Positions 1 through 8,005 of a stretch of 64,000 nt of DNA are shown here, one piece after another. The first letter of the stretch is position 1, and each line of letters opens with the position of its first letter. Where the stretch lies: NCBI GenBank assembly GCA_045639525.1, contig JAZUDI010000047.1, positions 1 through 64,000 on the forward strand, read 5' to 3'. The notes beneath the pieces are model-generated. The model searched no databases and had not been told where the DNA came from. It worked only from the letters and a program-made list of their open reading frames with translations. The position numbers and the translations under genes were made by a program. The stretch is from UBA1181 sp045639525. Its GTDB lineage: Bacteria > Bacteroidota > Bacteroidia > Bacteroidales > Paludibacteraceae.

Positions 1-107
1 GCAAGAATAAACTTTTCAAATTCCGAATAACTTTCGCCTTCAAAACAGATTGAGAACAGACCAGCTTTTTCTGTTTGCATAACAGATTGGATCTTAGCTT
101 TTTTCAT
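1..107 (-). CDS. N-terminal part of a small unrecognised protein (runs off window)
   Basis: The minus strand opens with an ATG at 107-105 and stays open for 35 codons to the window edge, beginning MKKAKIQSVMQTEK. The start is placed by the ATG that follows a Bacteroidetes -7 element (TAATTTTG, 153-146) and two palindromes. The protein family is not recognisable from so short a piece. The palindromic promoter layout resembles that of autoregulated toxin-antitoxin or phage-type genes, which is an inference from context only. Confidence 0.5.
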   Translation of the reverse strand, partial: MKKAKIQSVMQTEKAGLFSICFEGESYSEFEKFIL

Positions 108-130
108 ACTTTATATTATTTGTTAATACT

Positions 131-166
131 ACGATGCAAATCGTACAAAATTACCTTATAAGGTAA
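131..166. promoter_or_regulatory. Two palindromes over the promoter of the gene at 1-107
   Basis: TTACCTTATAAGGTAA at 151-166 is a perfect 16-bp palindrome, and ACGAT-GCAA-ATCGT at 131-144 is a second dyad. On the minus strand the -7 element TAATTTTG (153-146) overlaps the first palindrome, so a dimeric protein bound there would block transcription of the leftward gene. An operator is inferred from position and symmetry. Confidence 0.5.
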
Positions 167-233
167 ACAATATTATGCAAAAAAAATGGGGGGGGATTGT
201 TTTTCCCCTCAAAAAATAAAAGGCTGCGCGTGT

Positions 234-660
234 CTACTTCATCTTAATGTCTGGTGTCCGAAACCGCAATGGTCTACCAGTTTCTACATTAGACATAGGA
301 ATCTCACCTTGTTGATGAAGACGATAGACCTAATCCCATCATCGACAACACATAATTCAATACAGTTCAAAGCATTGTTAAACCAAAGATCTAACCATGC
401 ATTATCTACTTTTGAATGTTGCTGCACATTACAAATCAGTTCACCTAACAAATAGTGAATATACGAATGGAAGCATACGGGAACTAATTGTTTGGTACCC
501 TCTATCACATGCCGTACTAACGTAACATCATTAGCATCTTTCAATTTGTACTGTTTAACAATCTTTGCGAAGCTCTTTTTCTCATTCCAAACAGACTACA
601 GCAAAAGCCTCACCCAATGAGCGAAGTTTTTGCTATGACTTTTTACTTCCTATATGGGTT
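234..660 (-). pseudogene. Decayed GHKL (histidine-kinase-like) ATPase gene
   Basis: Around 284-544 the minus strand encodes ELICNVQQHS followed 20 or so residues later by VVDDGI. These match the N box and the D-x-G (G1) box of GHKL-type ATPases such as anti-sigma kinases. The rest is broken: upstream, the reading frame carrying GEAFAVVCLE (about 590-625) is shifted relative to NEKKSFAKIVKQYK, with an in-frame TAG, and the only start available is TTG at 544. Downstream of VVDDGI the ATP-lid motifs are missing and the sequence changes frame before ending near 234. No ATP-lid or intact N-terminus can be found, so this is read as a remnant rather than a short functional gene. Partner proteins of this family (STAS-like) are not seen next to it. 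Confidence 0.45.
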
Positions 661-891
661 TTACCATAGGAACGTACATGTTTGGTCTGTTTTCCTCCAT
701 ACAAAGATCTTTGCCCAAATTTCTTTGTAAACACTTTTCATTAAAAAACTAGCAACAGGATATGTATGAAAACTGCCACAACCGGGACATTCAATAGGCT
801 GCGATAATGAGGTAGCCATATATTCAATATCTACACCTAAAAAAATCTTACCACACTTATCGCACTTAAATAGTGTCTTACCTCTAATCAT
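661..891 (-). CDS. Small two-CxxC zinc-ribbon protein
   Basis: A 76-residue protein with CDKC at residues 10-13 and CPGC at 35-38, the pattern of a zinc ribbon with four cysteine ligands. Between them lies a hydrophilic linker, and the C-terminal half is aromatic and basic (YKEIWAKIFVWRK). It has no signal peptide or membrane segment, so it is probably cytoplasmic, perhaps binding nucleic acid or a protein partner. It sits between the decayed GHKL gene and the large helicase, on the same strand. The function is unknown; the zinc-binding inference rests on the two CxxC pairs only. Confidence 0.6.
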   Translation of the reverse strand: MIRGKTLFKCDKCGKIFLGVDIEYMATSLSQPIECPGCGSFHTYPVASFLMKSVYKEIWAKIFVWRKTDQTCTFLW

Positions 892-972
892 AAATTTTCA
901 AATTTGAAATAAAACAAATCAAATACCGAACATGTAAAATTAAAAAATTTTCAACTTACATTCCATAACCGA

Positions 973-3900
973 TCACTTAAACGAAATTTTATACATAAGA
1001 TCTTTCGCCATAATCATAGTTTCATCCGCAGAATTAACCATGACAACAAAATTAGGCTTCAAAGTAACCTTGTTCCCATCCTTTTGGACCTCCACACCAT
1101 CCTCTACGTCAATCTCACCTTTAGTTATGGTCAGCAACTCTTTCTCATTTTCAGAGAACCATATTATTTTTTTCGAGGATTTAATCTCGACAGAGACTCC
1201 ATCAATAATTCTATCTTTATCGACTATGACAATTCGAGGTCCCTCTTCTGAAACCCCTTCACTCCTATGTATCTGTGGTCGACGATACTCCCGAAGTTCA
1301 CTTTGAGTCTTATACACCTCATACTCCTTTGCCTTACGCTGAAAAATCTGAGAATCCATATTGGCATAACGATTCAACGCTCGATTCTTAAAATATTCAA
1401 CTAACCTATATAGTTTTGCAAGTCTATTATCATGAATCAATCGGTCATATCGCTCCGCTATTTGATCCTTTTCCAATGCCATTTCAAATGCATAACCCAT
1501 GAGCTTCAAGTGGTACTCGTCTATACGATTTTCTCCTAACAGGCGTTCTATTTCGACATCTAACAACTTCACCAAATTTTCACGAATATTTTTCTTCGTC
1601 CTCGCATCCAAATCATTCAATTTGAGATTGAATTCATATATTTTTTCAGACAAAGGCTGAACAAATTTTTTCATCGTTTCCACGTTAAAAGAAGCAGACT
1701 TAAACGTTTTGTTGATAAACATAATTGTATTTTCTTTGTCTAAAGTTTCCATCATCATTGGCAAAGAAACATGACTTTCTTCTATTTTTGCCAACCATGA
1801 AGTAAGAGAAAAACGCCCCTCTGTACGGATAAGATTAAATACCAGTCTTGCATTAACAAAGTCACAAGCATATACAGAATCCTTTAGCTTTCCATCTTTC
1901 CCCTGTTTTTTCAAGTCTTCATACAGTTTATTTACAGATCCAAAATCAGGGACAGCTTTACTAGAACCAACATTTATAAAAGGAATCACTTTTTCATAAA
2001 GCATGCACAATGAGCGGAATTTCTTCTCTCCTGCATCGTCTTTAATCTTTCGCAACTCGTCCAATGATTTCACAACAAAATCACGCGTATTATCCTTTAT
2101 CTGATCGAACTCCTTTACATCAAAATCGCACGATAGAAAATACTCATTCCGAGAAGATGATTTCGAGAAGTCATCTCTAAACAACTGCACATCACACAAA
2201 CTATTTAATAACACCTTCTCATATTGCTTCGCTCTATGATAATTGTAGTTATCATCAAATAAACAATCCATGAAACAAAAGAAACGGCGTTTTTTCTCTT
2301 TTTGTTTTTCTGCCAATGTTGAATTGTCTGGTGTCATATCTTCACATACCACAAACGAAGATACTGCCTTTAACAAACCATTCACATTATATTCATTTTT
2401 CAACAACCTTAGATTATTACGATCTCGCAACTTCAAAAAATCAAGCCAAACATACTGAACTTCACCATTCACATTCAAATATGTTCCTCTAAACATAGCA
2501 TCAAAGGTATCCGAACTCCATGAATTCTCAAATAATTCCAAGTCTCCATCCTTAACCTTTTGTTCTACCCACTCAGAATACAACTCTAAGTCAAAATTAC
2601 GAAGAACGCAATAGAGCAAGAACTGCCATTTGTCAGCATAATACAAACGTCTCATTCTATCCTCTTTGTCATACGGATAAACAACAGCTTCCTTGAAACG
2701 ATTAGAAGAAGACAATAACAACGCAAATATGATAGATTTTGCTCGATCATCTAAATTATATAATTGAACATCCTTCGGCGTAGAATACCTATCTAAAATT
2801 TCCCTATTCAGATTTGCTTTTGACATCCAATAAACAGAATCGGATGTTTCCGGTGATGTTTCAATCTTAGCCCTATAGTAATCAATGTGTTCTGTCTGTT
2901 TTAAGGCATCCCATTTTTTTATTGCCGCATTCCATTTTTTATTGCGATAATAAAGCTTTGCTATGACCTCATTTAAGAAGATGAAACCTCTTTCCACCAA
3001 ACTCTCAAAGAAATCACATACAGTAAATAAATACTCTTCGTTCACAGTTTGAGAATCATCCTTCATTCGAAGTACAACTTTTTTCCAAACATCGTCCTTG
3101 TAATAAATTTTCTCAACGATACGCTCCACAGAAATGAATTCGATCAAACTTTTCGCACCCGTCATATATTGTGCGGCAAGAGAATATTGCGCCTCGCCCT
3201 TTATCGAAAGTAATTTTCTCCAGCAAGCACCTTTCCAATATGCATCTGTTGCCTGTTGATAACGATTCAAAGCAGAAAACTTATCTCCAGATTGCTCATA
3301 TTGATGCTCATAGAGCCACACGTAGGCCTTTGCCAATTCGGCACTCTCATTTGACCCTGCTTCCTCAAAATAACCTACAGCTCTACGCATCTCCTTTGAA
3401 TCCTGGCTCAACATTGCATCCTCGAATATACTTTGGGCAAGCTCCAATGGATTAAAGTTTTCATCCATACGCTTCATGAACTCACCTTTGTCTCCAATAG
3501 CAATTCCACCAACTTTTTCCTTCCAAGAATCATAATCCTGTCGTGATTTTAATAATTTTGTCACATACTCATTATCAATGAAATGTTTCCAAAATTTATT
3601 ATAATTTTCTTCAGAATCAACAATGTACAATATCTCTTTAGCACGAGACACTGCAATATATAATTTCGTAAAGAAATGAGACAAGTCATATTTCTCCGTT
3701 TCTTCTACATGGGAGCCATCCAATAATTTCGAGAAAGAGGATGGTAAATAATCAGCAAATTTATAAAGGATAACCGCCTTAAATTCCAAACCTTTCGATG
3801 ATATCGCCGTATACAACTTTGTCTTATTCACAGTTTCCAACAAAGCATCGGAAATTTGAGTACTTTCAGCAGTTAACTTATCACTCTCCAACTCCTTTTC

Positions 3901-4683
3901 GTACTCTCCTTCATCGCCTGTAATAATACACTCTGTCTTCTCAAAGCCTCTGCGTATAAAATCTTTATCTTCTTCCGAATCGATATAGAAGAATCCAGGC
4001 AGAGGATTCGCCTGAGGGTTCCACTGCTCTTGAGGCAACAAACTTTCATCAGACAGATAACATTTGCGTATGTATTGCAACGAGTTTGCGAATTCAACAA
4101 TAGTACGTTTAGAACGATAATTGTTATTAAGGGTTTTATCCTTCAGACTAACAAATCCACCAATCTGCTCCTCAAATGACTTGCTGAAGACATCTTTTAA
4201 ACGTTTCCAACTAAATCCTGTTGGACTTACTGTTTGGTTAGGGTCTCCCGCATACGCAATAGGTATCTTTTTATATCCACTAAGATTATACTGCGAATAG
4301 GAGGACAATCGCAACACCAATTTATTTTCAATCGGCGTAAAATCTTGAGCTTCATCACAATAAACGATATCATACTTATCGTAATTAGGCTCACGATCCA
4401 TTTTTTGCAATACATAACGAACCAAGTCCAAATCATCCCACTTCCCTTCATCCATTAAAGGAGAATACCAATTCTTGAATATCTTGTAAATCTTCTCATA
4501 GTCCGTCGTTAATACAGTTCTATCATCACGTTGAATAGATCTATAATCATTTATATCAAAATATTTTGTGTAATCCCTACCTTTAATAAAGCTCCGAATA
4601 ACAGACCACACAATTGTCTCAGAGTATGAGTTAGCCTCTACTAGTTTACACTCTTTATTGTACAACTTTTTGGAAACGTTCAA
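973..4683 (-). CDS. UvrD/Rep-like SF1 helicase, C-terminal part of a frameshifted gene
   Basis: This open frame carries helicase motif II as DEAQ (residues 110-113), motif III as AGDPNQ (145-150), motif IV in NNNYRSKRT (about 187-195), motif V in SSKGLEFKAVIL (about 293-304) and motif VI in AVSRAKE (about 345). These are SF1A DNA helicase/translocase motifs; the missing Walker A is in the neighbouring upstream frame at 4655-5857. After residue 400 follow about 830 residues with a helical, TPR-like look and no motif I know. The apparent TTG start at 4683 is an artefact of the frameshift. Long UvrD-family proteins with large extra domains occur in mobile and anti-phage loci, but no specific defence system is recognisable. 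If the shift is real and not corrected, this half lacks its ATP-binding P-loop and is inactive. Confidence 0.75.
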   Translation of the reverse strand: MNVSKKLYNKECKLVEANSYSETIVWSVIRSFIKGRDYTKYFDINDYRSIQRDDRTVLTTDYEKIYKIFKNWYSPLMDEGKWDDLDLVRYVLQKMDREPNYDKYDIVYCDEAQDFTPIENKLVLRLSSYSQYNLSGYKKIPIAYAGDPNQTVSPTGFSWKRLKDVFSKSFEEQIGGFVSLKDKTLNNNYRSKRTIVEFANSLQYIRKCYLSDESLLPQEQWNPQANPLPGFFYIDSEEDKDFIRRGFEKTECIITGDEGEYEKELESDKLTAESTQISDALLETVNKTKLYTAISSKGLEFKAVILYKFADYLPSSFSKLLDGSHVEETEKYDLSHFFTKLYIAVSRAKEILYIVDSEENYNKFWKHFIDNEYVTKLLKSRQDYDSWKEKVGGIAIGDKGEFMKRMDENFNPLELAQSIFEDAMLSQDSKEMRRAVGYFEEAGSNESAELAKAYVWLYEHQYEQSGDKFSALNRYQQATDAYWKGACWRKLLSIKGEAQYSLAAQYMTGAKSLIEFISVERIVEKIYYKDDVWKKVVLRMKDDSQTVNEEYLFTVCDFFESLVERGFIFLNEVIAKLYYRNKKWNAAIKKWDALKQTEHIDYYRAKIETSPETSDSVYWMSKANLNREILDRYSTPKDVQLYNLDDRAKSIIFALLLSSSNRFKEAVVYPYDKEDRMRRLYYADKWQFLLYCVLRNFDLELYSEWVEQKVKDGDLELFENSWSSDTFDAMFRGTYLNVNGEVQYVWLDFLKLRDRNNLRLLKNEYNVNGLLKAVSSFVVCEDMTPDNSTLAEKQKEKKRRFFCFMDCLFDDNYNYHRAKQYEKVLLNSLCDVQLFRDDFSKSSSRNEYFLSCDFDVKEFDQIKDNTRDFVVKSLDELRKIKDDAGEKKFRSLCMLYEKVIPFINVGSSKAVPDFGSVNKLYEDLKKQGKDGKLKDSVYACDFVNARLVFNLIRTEGRFSLTSWLAKIEESHVSLPMMMETLDKENTIMFINKTFKSASFNVETMKKFVQPLSEKIYEFNLKLNDLDARTKKNIRENLVKLLDVEIERLLGENRIDEYHLKLMGYAFEMALEKDQIAERYDRLIHDNRLAKLYRLVEYFKNRALNRYANMDSQIFQRKAKEYEVYKTQSELREYRRPQIHRSEGVSEEGPRIVIVDKDRIIDGVSVEIKSSKKIIWFSENEKELLTITKGEIDVEDGVEVQKDGNKVTLKPNFVVMVNSADETMIMAKDLMYKISFK

Positions 4684-5857
4684 ACGAGATATGATTATCA
4701 GAAGAGAAGCGTTCTATCTCTGCTGCCGTTGTCAAGTAATTATTCTTTAGGAAATCTATGAATGGACTAAAGCATTCATTTAAATCTCTTTCATCTTGCC
4801 CCGTCATGTGGAAACCACTATACGAAGGGTTTGTCTTAAGTAGGGCAAGGACAACCGACTGGGCTTTTTTTATCAGCTTCTTCGAATAACTCAGGAATAA
4901 TAAAGATTGTTTCCTTACACTTCTATGGGCATACGCATGAGCAAACAAATAGTACAAGATAGTTGACTTTCCACTACCCGCCAAACCATTCACAAAATAC
5001 GGATACGGAGTTTTATTCAAGACATTAATCTCCTCATCCGATAACGCTAAGTTTGCCTCATCGTCATTTTCTAACTTTATCCAATCCTCAAAATCTCCAT
5101 ACATGATCCAATCTGGATATCCTTTTCTTGCCTTTTTCAAGAGGACCTCATTAGAATCATCAACCAAGTATTTTTGCGACAAGAAGTGCTTGTCTACATT
5201 AGATGAGATATCAAAAAGGTAAAAGTAAGTATGGTTTTCCAATGAAGAAACCCTAAATACGACAGACTTACTTCCCTGAAAACTCATTGTAATCCAACCT
5301 TTATCATCTGCTTCAGCATAGTTTCTATCTACAACAATCTGCTGCAACAATGCATGGATACTTCTTCTATCATCAACGAATTCAGGATTTTTTATATGAC
5401 GAACCCACTCTTCCATTTCAAACACGTAAGATGTTTCAATATTAGAGAAATCTCGTTGACCTTCAATATCCATCATTTCATGTGGAAGATTTGGAAGCTC
5501 CTCAGGCTCCTCATATTTTCTAATCTCCTCCTCAATCTCTTTGTTCTCCTCATCAGAAAATTTCCCTTTCTTCACCATGTCTTCTGTGGACAAGGTAAGA
5601 AAACGATTATACTCCATATGATCATGGAAGTATAATCGAGGAACGTATAGACATACGTCACCCCTTACTATCTCCACAAACATTATTCGTGGATAACTTC
5701 CTGTATTAAATTTTTCAAAAAACACAGGAGAGTTTTTATACCTGTGAATAGAATTCACATCGGGATTTTCTAAAAAATCCTTTACATACTTAGGCCATTG
5801 GGCCTTATCAATCCGCGCAAATGCGGTTGTTTGAAATATTTGTTTTTGCATGGTCAT
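4655..5857 (-). CDS. UvrD/Rep-like SF1 helicase, N-terminal part of the same frameshifted gene
   Basis: The first 280 residues are an unrecognised mixed alpha/beta domain with an acidic stretch at 103-122. Walker A follows as GLAGSGKST (residues 291-299), the P-loop of UvrD-like helicases. The frame stops at 400, in the middle of the first helicase domain, with SFERFQKVVQ. The continuation LYNKECKLVEANS is in the next frame, so with one base fewer in an A5 tract the two halves form one protein of about 1630 residues. The gene begins 32 bp downstream of the kinase gene at 5890 on the same strand, so it may be the last gene of the biosynthetic operon transcript, although it could equally be an unrelated neighbour. 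Confidence 0.75.
   Translation of the reverse strand: MTMQKQIFQTTAFARIDKAQWPKYVKDFLENPDVNSIHRYKNSPVFFEKFNTGSYPRIMFVEIVRGDVCLYVPRLYFHDHMEYNRFLTLSTEDMVKKGKFSDEENKEIEEEIRKYEEPEELPNLPHEMMDIEGQRDFSNIETSYVFEMEEWVRHIKNPEFVDDRRSIHALLQQIVVDRNYAEADDKGWITMSFQGSKSVVFRVSSLENHTYFYLFDISSNVDKHFLSQKYLVDDSNEVLLKKARKGYPDWIMYGDFEDWIKLENDDEANLALSDEEINVLNKTPYPYFVNGLAGSGKSTILYYLFAHAYAHRSVRKQSLLFLSYSKKLIKKAQSVVLALLKTNPSYSGFHMTGQDERDLNECFSPFIDFLKNNYLTTAAEIERFSSDNHISFERFQKVVQ
4667..4671 (-). other. Frameshift site in the SF1 helicase gene (A5 tract)
   Basis: The coding strand reads TTC CAA AAA GTT GTA CAA TAA, giving FQKVVQ-stop. With four instead of five A residues it reads TTC CAA AAG TTG TAC AAT AAA, giving FQKLYNK, which joins directly to the downstream frame. 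A single-base expansion of a homopolymer is the simplest cause. The bases do not fit a classical X-XXY-YYZ slippery heptamer, because the frames differ by +1 rather than -1. Confidence 0.7.
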
Positions 5858-5889
5858 ACCATTTAAATATCATTCAAGATTCAACAACT

Positions 5890-6513
5890 TTATATCCTTA
5901 TCTTTTGCAAGAACTCGGAATACACTTCATCAGCGTTTTTATCATTCACGTCAATGAAGAGAATCGGATAACCAGCATCTTTCAATAGATAGTAAAAGTT
6001 TCGCTTTTTAGTAAATTCGTCTTTCTCGTCCTTGTCGAACTCTCCTCCTACACTTTTTCGAGAACTTCGTTCCTTTGCTGTTTCAAATGATACATCAAGA
6101 ACAATTAACAAGTTCGGTAGGAAGACTTGCTGCTTAACTGCATTCAGGCAATCGAACAAAACTGGCATTATTGATTCATCTTTTGCATATGCCGCAGCAA
6201 ATGTGGACCAAACAGAACGATCAAATAATATCTTTGAATAGTTGTCATCATGGTTGTTAAACACTTCTATAGCTCCTGCAATATAGTATAATGCACTACA
6301 TAGTTGCGAAGATTCAAACAGCATAAAATGTTTCATTTCTTTTGCTGTTTGGTAGATATTTGGGACGCACAATCTACACTCTGTATCTGGATGATCTTCC
6401 ATGTATTTTTTTAGAAGAGTAGTTTTGCCAGCACCATTGCATCCTTCTATGGAAAACACAAAAATATCATTGGAATGTGTAGGCTGTATACGTGGTATTT
6501 CTAATTTCTGCAT
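5890..6513 (-). CDS. Thymidylate/deoxynucleoside-kinase-like P-loop kinase
   Basis: A 207-residue protein with the P-loop EGCNGAGKTT at residues 23-32, a DRS motif in LFDRSVWS (about 90-97) as used for nucleoside or nucleotide binding in the dNK/dTMP kinase families, and a basic lid-like segment KERSSRK. Length fits the thymidylate kinase fold (about 200-215). It presumably phosphorylates a nucleoside, nucleotide or a related small molecule in the cytoplasm. It is the last gene of the seven-gene operon, overlapping the pyruvate-kinase-like gene by 13 bp, which suggests translational coupling. It is unlikely to be housekeeping tmk: the DRS region and lid differ and the context is a specialised cluster. 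Whether it is biosynthetic or confers self-protection cannot be told. Confidence 0.65.
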   Translation of the reverse strand: MQKLEIPRIQPTHSNDIFVFSIEGCNGAGKTTLLKKYMEDHPDTECRLCVPNIYQTAKEMKHFMLFESSQLCSALYYIAGAIEVFNNHDDNYSKILFDRSVWSTFAAAYAKDESIMPVLFDCLNAVKQQVFLPNLLIVLDVSFETAKERSSRKSVGGEFDKDEKDEFTKKRNFYYLLKDAGYPILFIDVNDKNADEVYSEFLQKIRI

Positions 6514-7472
6514 AATTCTGTGAGCATTTTAATTGTTTCATATGGGTAGTTACTATTAACTACTTCCTTACTAAGCATTATATAATTAAACCCATTACGC
6601 TTTATTGTTTCAATGTCAGCAACTTCCTCTTTTGAAAGGCAATTCGTTTGACAAAATTTCGACAAAAAGAATGTACCTACACCAATGTACTTGTTTTTAT
6701 ATTGGCTTATTTCATTGAGTGCACGACTATAATATAATTCATACTCTCCCTTTGTGGTATTCCTTAAGTCTCCTCGACCAATCATGAATCCATCTACAAC
6801 GGATGCTATTTCTTTAATATTATCTACTCCATTTCTGGTTTCAATCTTAGCCATTACTTTTATCCCCTTCTGATGCATATTATTGACAAAATCAACGATT
6901 TCATCAGCATTTTCCATAAATGATAGAATAACCCAATCTATCTTATTTTGTTTAATAACATCAGAGTTTGCTATTGCGCAACACTCTTTTTTTGTCATGT
7001 AAGGAGTTGGAATTCCGTCACCATCAATTGAGCATCCTGCGTTTTGACGCAAAACATAATCGACTCTAGTGAATTGAATTTCAATACCATTCTGATCTAC
7101 GTGACGAATAATAGCCTCGATTTTATCATCGGCAAAACTAATTTTGAATCCTGGCTTTACGTAGTCTGATACGATTCCATAATTTGAAATAAAGGGAAAT
7201 TGAGAACCATCTGTAAAGACATATAGTACATCGTTGACCTGATACTTCAAATCATTTTGCCCTGGTTCTAATTGCACTCTCATTTTAATTCCCTGAAAGT
7301 CAGCAAAAAGATGAACGTTTTGTAGATTTAAAGAATTTATTTTGTCAATAGCATCTAATGCTTGTAGTTCATAATCCATATTTAGCCGAAAATCTCGTAC
7401 TCCAATGGAATATGAATACTTAATAAAGTCTATATTGTTGCTATTTTTTGCAACAGTAATCATTCCATTCAT
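6501..7472 (-). CDS. Shortened pyruvate-kinase-like TIM-barrel enzyme
   Basis: Residues 209-236 read as the pyruvate kinase active-site segment: K209-I-E211 ... D227-G-F-M-I-G-R-G-D235-L, compare KIEN...DGIMVARGDLG. The N-terminal FRLNMDYE (28-35) matches ARLNFSHG in outline, FQGIKMR (59-65) matches the GPEIR region, a B-like domain spans about 70-155, and VGTFFLSKF (265-273) keeps the Thr of ATQMLESM. So the Lys, metal-binding Glu and Asp, and Thr are present. At 323 residues it lacks the C-terminal allosteric domain of normal pyruvate kinase (about 470 residues), and the SHG motif is lost. It is therefore probably a repurposed enolpyruvate- or phospho-enolate-handling enzyme rather than glycolytic pyruvate kinase. 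It overlaps the hydrolase gene by 4 bp and the kinase gene by 13 bp. Confidence 0.7.
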   Translation of the reverse strand: MNGMITVAKNSNNIDFIKYSYSIGVRDFRLNMDYELQALDAIDKINSLNLQNVHLFADFQGIKMRVQLEPGQNDLKYQVNDVLYVFTDGSQFPFISNYGIVSDYVKPGFKISFADDKIEAIIRHVDQNGIEIQFTRVDYVLRQNAGCSIDGDGIPTPYMTKKECCAIANSDVIKQNKIDWVILSFMENADEIVDFVNNMHQKGIKVMAKIETRNGVDNIKEIASVVDGFMIGRGDLRNTTKGEYELYYSRALNEISQYKNKYIGVGTFFLSKFCQTNCLSKEEVADIETIKRNGFNYIMLSKEVVNSNYPYETIKMLTELCRN

Positions 7473-8005
7473 TGTATAATGTTATTTATAATTTCCGAAA
7501 TCGATTCTTTGGGAAATGTGTTTAAACCATGCTTTGCTTCATCAAATAAAAACAAGGCGTTTGAATCAAGATGATAATATTCCACAATTCTTAAACTTTC
7601 AGAATATGGAATTTTATCGTCCATCTTGCCAGCTATTATTGTATATCTAACCTTCTGTTTCAATGTTGAAGATATGCACACTTCTTCGTCACAGAAAATA
7701 TTCCGCTGCTTAAGTGTCTCGGATCTACAGAAAAATGGATTTATCATGATTGTTGATACAACATTTATGCAGTCAGATAAGTACGCAACAGCAACGGCTC
7801 CAATACTCCATCCTATAAGACAGCATCTTTGGCCAACTTTCTCTATGATCGATCTCGTCATCTCTATGTTTTGTAAAAATGTAAGTGATCTGTCATATGA
7901 TATTTTGAGGCAATCTTTACAAATAAGATTAGGCTCAATATTATTTATAAAATCTGAAAAGTTGCCATCTATCCCACTTATTGCAATTATTTTACAACCA
8001 TCCAT
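7469..8005 (-). CDS. Small alpha/beta hydrolase
   Basis: With the ATG at 8005, which overlaps the end of the radical SAM gene by 14 bp, the protein has 178 residues and begins MDGCKIIAISGIDG, like the first strand of an alpha/beta hydrolase. The open frame extends up to 8113 but that extension lies inside the upstream gene. The nucleophile elbow is GWSIG (65-69, Ser67), the acid is probably in AGKMDDKIP (125-133) and the base is H159 in EAKHG. This completes a Ser-Asp-His triad. There is no signal peptide, so it acts in the cytoplasm, probably as an esterase, thioesterase or amidase on an intermediate of the pathway encoded by the operon. Substrate unknown. Confidence 0.65.
   Translation of the reverse strand: MDGCKIIAISGIDGNFSDFINNIEPNLICKDCLKISYDRSLTFLQNIEMTRSIIEKVGQRCCLIGWSIGAVAVAYLSDCINVVSTIMINPFFCRSETLKQRNIFCDEEVCISSTLKQKVRYTIIAGKMDDKIPYSESLRIVEYYHLDSNALFLFDEAKHGLNTFPKESISEIINNIIQ

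Noticed and set aside
4655..4683. Programmed ribosomal frameshift in the helicase
   Set aside because: The needed shift is +1 and the bases do not form a slippery heptamer or known +1 signal; a homopolymer length change is simpler.
6501..7472. Housekeeping pyruvate kinase
   Set aside because: Too short, lacks the C-terminal domain and the SHG motif, and lies in an AT-rich accessory operon.
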